Below are positions 18,001-24,970 of a stretch of 24,970 nucleotides of DNA, piece by piece (position 1 is the stretch's first letter; each line of letters opens with the position of its first letter). The stretch lies in NCBI GenBank assembly GCA_009801015.1, contig VHZZ01006665.1, positions 46,080 through 71,049 on the forward strand, given 5' to 3'. This stretch comes from Silene noctiflora (lineage: Eukaryota > Streptophyta > Magnoliopsida > Caryophyllales > Caryophyllaceae). Position numbers and translations under genes: made by a program. The notes below the pieces were generated by a model, which worked only from the letters and a program-made list of their open reading frames with translations, did not search any database and was not told the origin of the DNA.

Positions 18001-20524
18001 AGGAGGTTCGATCTGTGAGACCTTAATTTTGTTACAGACCCAGAGAGACGGTTCTGTTTCCTGGTTGTAATCCAGCGTGGCTAAAATCAATAGTGTAGAA
18101 GTAGAAGTATGGAATCGCATTCAGTTCCTCATAATGATGCTGAAGGTAAATGAAACGACCAGCAAAAGAACGCAAGGATCAGTGGTCTGACCTAAAATCT
18201 GAATAAGAGTTAGTATAGTTAAAGGGAATTAATGGAGAAACGGCCTTCAAGGTATTATATATCATTACAATGTAAACTTGTCAATGTGTACTTATATCTA
18301 TGGGAAGTTAAGTATGTGAGGTTGATTGAGAATTCAGAGTGGATGATGTAATGATCATCAGGCTGTCTGTACTCTGTACTTTACTAATCTAAGCTAAAAA
18401 TATGTTCAGCATCGTAGCGAGTTATAACTGGTATGACTGGTGCATTTTTGAGCACTGGTAAAGGTTGTCATATCTTAGGATATATGCTGTTTTGTTTTGT
18501 GTACACTAACATTGGATTTTGACCTACAAAACGTATGTAGTGTCAAACACTCAAATCAAATGCAGTATATTTTAACAAGTAAAATGTTAAAGATAGTGTT
18601 TATTGATGCTGCATCTGAATCTTGATTGATGTTTGGTCCTTCTAGATTAAATCTAGCATCATTACTCGTTCTTTGTACTGTGTATTTTTGATTTTTTATC
18701 TCAGTGTTTGATATTCTGTTGTTCACCTTTTCGATTATGTCGATTATCTTGAAATTTTCTTGGTTGTGTTTTCAAACTCCTACAACTTATGGTCTGTTAT
18801 GATTCTGGAGCTCTTTTTAGCGACAGTCTTGTTTAAATTCAGCTTCTGTTAGTCCTCATTTTTGCATGTTTATCTGAGTCAAATATCTACAATGTTTGTT
18901 TCAGAGGCCAGAATCCGTTAAAATTGATGCGAAGAATCTTAGTGGCTCAAGATTTTCAGTTACACTTTCAGGCCTACCTGCCCGTGTATTTCAGCATGAG
19001 TTTGACCATTTAGAGGTTGTTAATTTTTTCTTTGTCTATTGATTTTCGTTTGTGCTGCCTTCAGTAAACAGGAATGCATTTCAATTGTTAAGCCACCTGT
19101 ATTATTTTAAATTAGGTGCAATCAGATTCTAGAAAAAAGAAGCATAGAAGTTTACTGTGAAATGGGTGTAAGCTGTTCTGATAAGAAAAAAAAAACTAGG
19201 TGTCAAATATCCTACCTCCACAAATCATGTTCGATGAATGTCTGAAGACGACTATCTGGGCCTGACTGCTAGTTTTTTTCTTATTTACTTCTATAGATTG
19301 TATAAGAAAGTTCTGACCTATTACATATATGACCGGGGCTTTGTAACAAGCTCTTGTTAAGGTTGTTCTGTGCATGCTGGTAGAACTCTAGTTATGACAC
19401 ATTGTAGCTGTGTTGCTCGACTGTTTACAGTTACCTTGTAGTTTCGGTAGCTAGAAGTTTTTGTAGAGCATTGAATGGTAAGACTTTTTAATACGAGTCT
19501 TAGGTAAAGGCCATTAATCCATTATCATGTTTCAGTTTAATGTGTAAGAAAGGATAGTGATGACTAGCACTCTTGAGTCTGAGTTCTAATTCGTTATATA
19601 ACTTTACCTCCTTTAATTTGCACCTCCTGTTATGTCTAATCCGTTGCTGACATTTGCAGGGCGCTCTTTTCTTCGAGAGAATGACCGAAGAAGTTCTTGA
19701 CACTATACGTGAAGGTTTGCAGGTAATCAGATTGTCTAATGTTTAATGTTTTCTCTGTTACAGTCATCATGAATATGCATTTGGGATTGATTTGTAATCG
19801 ATTAAATTTGAGAGTTCAAGTGATATAAAACAGTGGCCGATAAGATTCTTCCGAAAGCGAGAAAATAGGCTATTATGATGTGTATGAAGAGCATAAGCCT
19901 CAAGAAACCATGTAGAAATCTCCAAGAAGGGTTTGGTTGCTTCACCAGTTCTTATTGCTTATCTTTGGAGAAGTAACTCAATAACTACGTGACAGAAACA
20001 AGTGTCCTGTGGAGGGTAAACTGTTAGCCCAAAGTCCAGTCTCTCCAGACGAAAGACTGAGGGAATTACATTTAATTCTCATTTAATAGTTCAAGATGTT
20101 TCAATCATACTAATGCTTCTGCTTTAATTAAGTTCTCTTTAAAGCTGTGTAAACCGTAAAATAATAATTCAAAATGAAATTTAAATTATTAAAGAAACTA
20201 TCAATGTAGCCGATAACTATAATGGATTTGGGAAAGATGTTTCTGTCATACTAATGCTCCTACTTTGCTAGTCTGAGCCTTCAAAAATCTTTCAAGAATG
20301 TACAGCCAACCCACCCTCACATCACGGAGTAGTTTATAAGTGCTTATGCTGTGTCAAAACTCAAAAGGTTGGAGTAATGTAGTCTGAGACCTAAGGATAA
20401 TGTTGCTTTTTTTTGTGTACAGGCTTTGGAGGTGAAGTATGAAAAAAGTACAGGATTGCCGAGCCCTGAGAAGGTTGAAATTCGGCAAAGAAGTAAAGCT
20501 GGTGTTGGCTTTGGGAAAAATTGA
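15051..20524 (+). CDS. PDF1B: Peptide deformylase 1B, organellar, 6 exons, 277 aa
   Basis: Exons: 15051-15276, 15862-16000, 17003-17195, 18905-19015, 19660-19722, 20423-20524. The coding total is 834 nt, all introns are GT-AG and all phases match. The enzyme removes the formyl group from N-formylmethionine of nascent organelle-encoded proteins. The match to Arabidopsis PDF1B (about 273 aa) is strong along the mature part, from FEAPLKVVEYPDP (80 on) to the C-terminal KAGVGFGK. All three signature motifs are intact: GIGLSAPQ (125-132), EGCLS (173-177) and HEFDH (217-221). Metal ligands are Cys175, His217 and His221; catalytic residues are Glu218 and Gln132. Residues 1-75 are Ser/Thr-rich and poor in acidic residues until about 65, like a transit peptide. 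The start is chosen because 15051 is the only ATG open in frame into exon 2. Other ATGs crowd the leader, and a better-context ATGGCAATGG at 15083 lies in another frame. Confidence 0.94.
15083..15199 (+). other. Overlapping short frame (38 aa) in PDF1B exon 1
   Basis: ATGGCAATGG at 15083 has good plant start context (A/C before, G at +4). It opens a frame, MAMEYYTTPLYLFPYFTLF and onward, ending at TGA 15197-15199, entirely inside exon 1 but shifted relative to the deformylase frame. It could be an overlapping ORF that affects translation, or the relic of the original transit-peptide start after an indel. Confidence 0.35.
15277..15861. other. PDF1B intron 1 with repeat debris
   Basis: The intron holds a tandem array of about 3.5 units of 20-21 bp at 15640-15709 (units like TTGAAACTTTAAAGTAAAAG). 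Near 15718-15765 is a TGCCCCTGCTAGCCCTTGCC segment resembling the right end of the MITE at 7012-7174. A GGTAGGGGGCGAAC near 15391 may be the matching left side, which would make a diverged element of about 400 bp (roughly 15368-15766). Ends and target duplication are not clear. Confidence 0.45.
17196..18904. other. PDF1B intron 3, large (1709 bp)
   Basis: No exon, RNA gene or clear transposon is seen. Much of it is ordinary A/T-rich intron sequence. The part from about 17560 to 18120 is richer in purines and G and could be an old insertion, but I found no inverted ends or duplication. Removing it joins VVK directly to RPESVKIDA in frame, as in other plant PDF1B proteins. Confidence 0.5.
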
Positions 20525-20987
20525 CTTTGTATAGTTCCCAAGTAGGGCCAAGTTCCTTCCAATGGTATGTGTCTCGTCTCTAACATGTCAATTGTCCAGT
20601 AATATTACCGTAGTTCTCCTATTAAAAGTTTAAAACCCTGGCCTTACCCTTGTATGGAAAAACACAAAAAAGATTGTTTCTGATGGATTACCCACAAGGC
20701 CATAATGATAATTGTGTAGCCTGGTTGCTGCCTCGCCATACAAGAAGCGCAACTGGTTAAGTGGGTAATTTTACTGTATCCAAAATTTAGCTCCGAGTAA
20801 ATCTGAAATATTGAGGACAAATGATACTGCTTCTACCTCCCCTGCGACTGCGAGTACCTGGTGCCCCCCTTGACTAGTACTTCCTTTTCTGTGTCTAGAT
20901 CCTTGACTTGGGGTTATATTGACGATGCCACATCTTAGTATCTTACAGAAGCGGCTTTCTTACGACATTTTTGTTTTTAATTGTGTT

Positions 20988-21050
20988 CAGGTTCATGGTT
21001 AGGACATCAGGTTGTGGTCACGTGTTCCGGCACAGGCGGTTCGAATCTAT
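20988..21050 (+). other. tRNA-like segment, possible SINE head or tRNA-His relic
   Basis: The segment carries an A-box-like ATGGTTAGGACA and a B-box-like GGTTCGAATC about 40 bases apart, with TTGTGGTC between them, similar to the anticodon loop of tRNA-His (GTG). The acceptor stem does not pair and the D arm is imperfect, so this is not a functional tRNA. Pol III-type boxes without a proper cloverleaf suggest a SINE head or tRNA pseudogene. Confidence 0.35.
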
Positions 21051-21338
21051 AAACAATTAAACAGTAGGCAAGAGTACTCTGTAATGTTTTGACAAAATAT
21101 TCACTAAACATTACTATATACTATGTACCCTATAATACGCAAATTAATAGTAAAAGTATTGGCGTTACATGGATGGGTGTAAGGTTGTTTTGGCGGTTGT
21201 GTTAGGGTGGGGACTGGGGGTGGCATTTAGGGTTAGGCAGCATCTCAGCAACCGTGTTCGATTGTATCTTGGCGATGAGGTTGGTATTTCAGATGAACTT
21301 TTTGCATGTTTCCACTTTCTAATATTTGAATAATGAAA

Positions 21339-22030
21339 TGTAACAGTCTCAAACTCCAATTACCAAAACTCGGAAGATGGGCATATTAGCGGTGTTACCT
21401 ACTTACCTCAAATAAAGTAACATGGATATCCAAATACAAAAGGTCATAATTAAAAATAACATTGAAGCGAAAAATAATCTTTAAATGTTTACCTCACGAA
21501 CTTAATCTTACACAACTCAAACCGAAAGCTTATATCAGAAGTCTAAGCCAATAGTTTAGATTACAAGCTTAACGGAAGCATAATAGCAAAGTCTTTAATG
21601 TTGTCTCATGAACTTAGAAGCTAAAAAGTCTCGCTTGCTCTCTCCTTCAAATCCAATTCGCAATCATAAGCGAACCTGTCATACGGTCAAAATTAGAACC
21701 GGGGCATGCACATACCTGACGAGGGGCAAGCTCAAGGAAGAGTAAAATTGACGAGACACCCCCTCAAATAAGATGGGCTCCCAAGACATCCAGATATAAG
21801 GTATAATAAATCAGCTACAAATACAACCACTCTCTAGTCTCTAGTCTCTAGTCTCTCTACCATAACCATAAAACTCCTTTTAAACAAATAGTTCCGCATT
21901 ATCCAAGTCACATCAAATCCTCTTAATGTAAATCAACTGGTAATATAAGATCATGTTATATACAGAGTAAAACAATAAGTAGTGATCATTATATCATTAT
22001 ATACGTCGCACATTCATATTGAGTAAGTTG
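21339..22030. mobile_element. Possible LTR fragment
   Basis: TGTAACAGTCTCAAACTCC at 21339 resembles the first bases of plant Ty3-type or TRIM LTRs (TGTAAC...). I found no second copy, CA terminus, primer site or polypurine tract within the window, and the right limit is a guess. It may be solo or truncated, or not an LTR. Confidence 0.2.
21831..21856. repeat. Heptamer microsatellite (TCTCTAG)
   Basis: About three and a half direct copies of TCTCTAG occur in a row. Confidence 0.85.
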
Positions 22031-22300
22031 GGAAACGTACCGTTGAGCAAACACGAACAGCGCCGCTTCCTAGTAGTCTTCTTCCTTCAAGTAGTGATCT
22101 ATAAATAACAACACTCGTATTAAAGATACGTTCTTAATAACTTAAGTTATGTCGACGCTCTAATGCAATGCTTACTAATGCACGAATCTCGCTAGGAAAA
22201 AAAGTATCTAGACCTTGTGAATTTATGCCAGTAGAGTTGGACGGCGATGTTTTTTAAGAGTTTCCATTCTAAAATGATAGTGAAACTTAAATACTTATTG

Positions 22301-22680
22301 CGTCGAGTAACAACTACAGAGTATTACATAAATCGAACCAAATTACAACAAAGGCCAAGTAGTGCCCAATTCCAATATAGAGTTTGCGAATTGACTGTAA
22401 TGGAGTTGAAGACCTTAGTTATGTCGGGAGGGGTCTGGCTCTTGCTGGTTATTCATATATCAGTGTAGAATTACGTCGAGTAACAACTATGGAGTATTAC
22501 ATCGAGTAACAACTACAGAATATTACATAAATCGAACCAAACTACAACAAAGGCCAAGTACTGCCAAGTCCCATATAGAGTTTGCGAATTGACTATAACG
22601 CAGTGGAGGACCTTAGTTATGTCGGGAGGTGGCCCGACTCCTACCGGTTGTTCATATTTCAGTGTAAAATTGTCCTCCGC
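22301..22680. repeat. Tandem duplication of about 175 bp with a short intervening partial unit
   Basis: A unit starting CGTCGAGTAACAACTACAGAG at 22301 runs about 173 bp to a partial 27-bp copy at 22474-22500, then a second full unit starts at 22501. Shared blocks include AAATCGAACCAAA-TACAACAA, AGAGTTTGCGAATTGACT and CCTTAGTTATGTCGGGAGG. Copies have diverged by scattered substitutions. The CAGTGGAGGACCTTAG part of the unit looks like a terminal inverted repeat of the CAGTGGCGGA-type hAT MITE family seen elsewhere in the window. Confidence 0.75.
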
Positions 22681-22984
22681 CCCCTTGACTCAATGTTTGA
22701 GCCTTAAATAATCATACACGAAGTTAGTAGTTTAAACCTCGTATCTTTATCCTAATTTCGGAAGTAATCTTCCATTGTATTACAAATCTCAAAAGGGAAA
22801 TTAATCAACCATTCAAATCCACACCGAATTACCCGACATTTTTTAAGTCAAACTTGCTCAATATTGACCTTATCATATTTAGTCAAATTTTTTTAAAAAA
22901 TTATATATAAAATTAACATATTTCCTCCAAGTTTTATCAATAGTCCTCTTTCAATAAAATATTCCTCACATATATTAGAGAAAA

Positions 22985-23574
22985 TTTTAAGATTATAAAG
23001 GGAGGAGTATTTCATAAGGATAGATTTGTATTATTAGGTTGTGATTCTACTGATAGCAATACAATGTATTTATAATATAGAAAAAGGAATCCTAATACTC
23101 TAAACCCTAATGATAGCCAGCCCTAATGGACGACAAATTTCGATCAACGGAAAAATATCCGATTGAAGGTTAAACAGCAAAGAAACAAATCAGAATCATG
23201 CACAACGCACCACTGACAACATGCTATTATCAAATTGACATTGCACCATCACAATATCACGTGTTGTACGTGATTAGATGATTACCAATTGTGGTTCCGT
23301 TGATCTAATCCTTGGAATTTGTGGCTCCAAACAATTATTGTACTAGATTTTTTTTAAAATCAAAATAATTTGAATAGGAAATCAATAATGGAAAATCCCG
23401 CCGGTGAGCGCCATATAATTTCGCCTACCGGCAAGAAAGCAGAAGCGATTTCTAGAGTCCTCAAGGAAGAGCTCTGATACCATGTTAAGATTATAAAGGG
23501 AAGAGTATTTCATAAGGATAGATTTGTATTATTAGGTTGTGATTCAAGTGATAGCAATACAATGTATTTATAAT
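22985..23574 (-). mobile_element. Ty1/copia-type LTR retrotransposon remnant
   Basis: Two direct repeats of 92 bp (22985-23076 and 23483-23574) differ at only a few positions. The right copy starts TGTTAAGATTATAAAGG. Directly before it, 23471-23482 reads GCTCTGATACCA, the reverse complement of TGGTATCAGAGC, the primer-binding site complementary to initiator tRNA-Met. The element therefore points to the left, with its 5' LTR on the right. On the minus strand the repeats carry TATAAATACATTGTATTGC, which fits an LTR TATA box. Similarity stops just past it, so the U3 of one copy is lost. Only about 400 bp lie between the copies and no gag-pol domain is readable, so this is a deleted, non-autonomous remnant. 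Confidence 0.75.
23471..23482 (-). other. tRNA-iMet primer-binding site of the copia remnant
   Basis: On the minus strand this reads TGGTATCAGAGC and abuts the LTR end CTTAACA with no gap. It matches the 12 bases that plant copia elements use to prime from initiator tRNA-Met. Confidence 0.8.
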
Positions 23575-24452
23575 CGTAGTTGCTCATTCATGGACGGGTT
23601 TTACTCTTTCATGGACTTTTTGNCATAATTTTTCCATATCTTACCCTTTTACTCTAATGAACAANAAAATTCTCTCTTTTTCTATCCCTTAAAACTAACC
23701 AAATTATAATCAAATTGCTCCATTATTAATCTCATTTCTCATAATCAAATAATGATTCTTATTTCACTATTACTTTAATCATTCATTATGTGTATCAAAT
23801 TAGTTGTAAATAATTTTGTAGTGATTAAATTAGNGTTACCTAAAATTAGAATGTTTGAAATTAGGGTTTACAAANGTTATTGCAGACGACTTGTAACTTG
23901 ATACTCTTGTTGATTCCAACATCAGTCATTACAGGCTTACAGCATCATACTCTTGTTCTTTTTGCCGTAACTATATTCATTAAACAACAGTTATCCTAAC
24001 CATCACTTTCTTTCTTTCTTTCTTCTAGAGTAATTCGTTTAATGGCTCTTTTAGATTTTAAAGCAATGGGATTCAATTGTAGAGTTTGGTATGCACTTTT
24101 TTCATTAACTCCTTTATTTGTTCAGTGCCCTTGGAATAATTTGATTACTTCGANCTTCCCAAGTATTACTCATGAAGATGAATGAGTGTNTGTTAATATA
24201 CCATTAAATATACTCGATCTACTGGAGGATAGATCCCAAATTTTGTCACTAAGCTTGAAGATGGGTCGTGCTGGTGGCGCAGGTGGTTCAAGGGGTCGAC
24301 CGGCGGTATGGAAGAGGGGATGTGGTGATTCGGTGGTGCGGTGACTAGTTTGGTTGGGTGGTTGGTGTGGGANATTAAGAGATTTATGGAATTGGAATAA
24401 GATAGAGAAAGAGAGTGTAGAAATGACAAGGGTATAATCAGGGTATTAAAAC

Positions 24453-24610
24453 TCGGCCGATACGTCGCGTATCGGCCGATATAACTCGGAATCGCCGGCC
24501 ACCGATGCACGATACGCCGATAAATAAGGGGGGTTTTTAAAAGGGGGGAAAATCGGCCGAGTTACCCGAGTTGACTCGGGTATCGCTCAACTCGGACCGA
24601 TTTGATCGCA
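24453..24610. repeat. GC-rich palindromic block (TCGGCCGATACG family)
   Basis: A 12-bp perfect hairpin, TCGGCCGATACG (24453-24464) and CGTATCGGCCGA (24468-24479), has a three-base loop. A second hairpin lies near 24562-24581 (TACCCGAG-TTGA-CTCGGGTA). CGGCCGA, ACTCGG and related words recur in both orientations across 150 bp, in sharp contrast to the A/T-rich surroundings. This looks like part of a dispersed MITE or satellite-like repeat; its ends were not found. Confidence 0.55.
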
Positions 24611-24970
24611 CCAAACTGTTAAAGCATTCAAATTTCAAAAGCTAATTATGACCGATTTTATCTTACACTTAAACTCCGTCTTTTCTGATATTGTTTGTAG
24701 GTAGAAGATGAGTTTCTGGGTTGAGTAGTTGACAGTTGCAACTCCGGCAAGATGACCGATGACGGCAAAATCAGAGGAGGATGAAGATTGATATATATTA
24801 TTTGGGGATTTGGGGATGAAAATAAGAGGAAGGGAGTTACGGAGTATTTTTTTTAATTGGGGATTTGGGGTATGACCGTATGATTGAAGGATTTGAGGAT
24901 GACTGAGTATGAATGATGAAGATAAGACTTAAGAGGAGTAGAGGGAGTGAGGTAATGAATGATGACTGAG

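Larger units (their letters stand above)
20525..24970. other. Intergenic, repeat-rich right flank
   Basis: No supported gene follows PDF1B. Open frames of 64-105 codons here overlap repeats or lack protein character. Named pieces are a tRNA-like segment (20988-21050), a possible LTR start at 21339, a TCTCTAG heptamer run (21831-21856), a tandem duplication (22301-22680), a copia remnant (22985-23574) and a palindromic GC-rich block (24453-24610). A TTTC tetramer run lies near 24008-24025. Several N bases occur between 23620 and 24375, and the stretch 23580-24200 holds nothing I can identify. Confidence 0.6.

Noticed and set aside
20988-21050. Functional tRNA gene
   Set aside because: The acceptor stem does not pair and the D arm is broken, so only a tRNA-like relic is reported.
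22247-22468. 73-codon + frame
   Set aside because: It falls within the tandem duplication and is not maintained in the second unit.
22301-22680. CRISPR-like array
   Set aside because: Units are about 175 bp with diverged copies and no short regular spacers, in a plant nuclear context.
24193-24510. 105-codon - frame
   Set aside because: It contains an ambiguous base, runs into the palindromic repeat, and has a His/Pro/Ser low-complexity composition with no domain.

Overview
The window is nuclear DNA from a flowering plant, most likely a eudicot. It has AT-rich intergenic sequence, short exons separated by GT-AG introns, predicted organelle transit peptides, and debris from hAT, Helitron and Ty1/copia elements. 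A frequent octamer (ACGGAGTA/TACTCCGT) fits my impression of Caryophyllales genomes, but that placement is only a guess. A few N bases mark ambiguous assembly positions. I see no bacterial-style operon, CRISPR array or organellar insert.

Four genes can be supported, all on the + strand. (1) 3607-5703 is a three-exon gene for a plant VPS62/DUF946 protein of 557 aa with an MGNC lipidation-type N-terminus. (2) 6572-10700 is an eight-exon gene for a plastid-predicted, renalase-like FAD-dependent oxidoreductase of 474 aa. (3) 12334-12759 is a single-exon gene for an unrecognised small Ser-rich/basic protein of 141 aa. (4) 15051-20524 is a six-exon gene for the organellar peptide deformylase PDF1B, 277 aa, with all three catalytic motifs intact. 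Exon joins were worked out by matching reading phase, splice dinucleotides and remembered family sequence. They are consistent end to end, with total lengths divisible by three.

Layout: 1-3606 is intergenic and repeat-rich. It holds a Helitron 3' end near 814-842, a GTGTCC-rich hAT-like element at 1738-2223, a small hAT MITE at 2258-2413 with a perfect 8-bp target duplication, and a foldback element near 2660-2964. 3607-10700 holds genes 1 and 2, with more MITE and LTR-like debris in gene 2 introns. 10701-12333 is intergenic with a perfect 23-bp inverted repeat. 12334-15050 holds gene 3, a diverged duplication behind it and an unexplained stretch open on both strands. 15051-20524 is PDF1B, with large repeat-bearing introns. 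20525-24970 is intergenic: a tRNA-like element, a tandem duplication, a copia remnant in minus orientation with primer-binding site, and a GC-rich palindromic block.

The genes do not form a pathway. Genes 2 and 4 both appear to be plastid-targeted, but nothing in the sequence links them functionally. I found no convincing new biological system. The most informative points are the MITE insertion next to its own empty-site paralogue, the unusual multi-ATG, multi-frame 5' end of PDF1B, the perfect hairpin at 11223-11283, and the unexplained two-strand-open block at 13635-13991.
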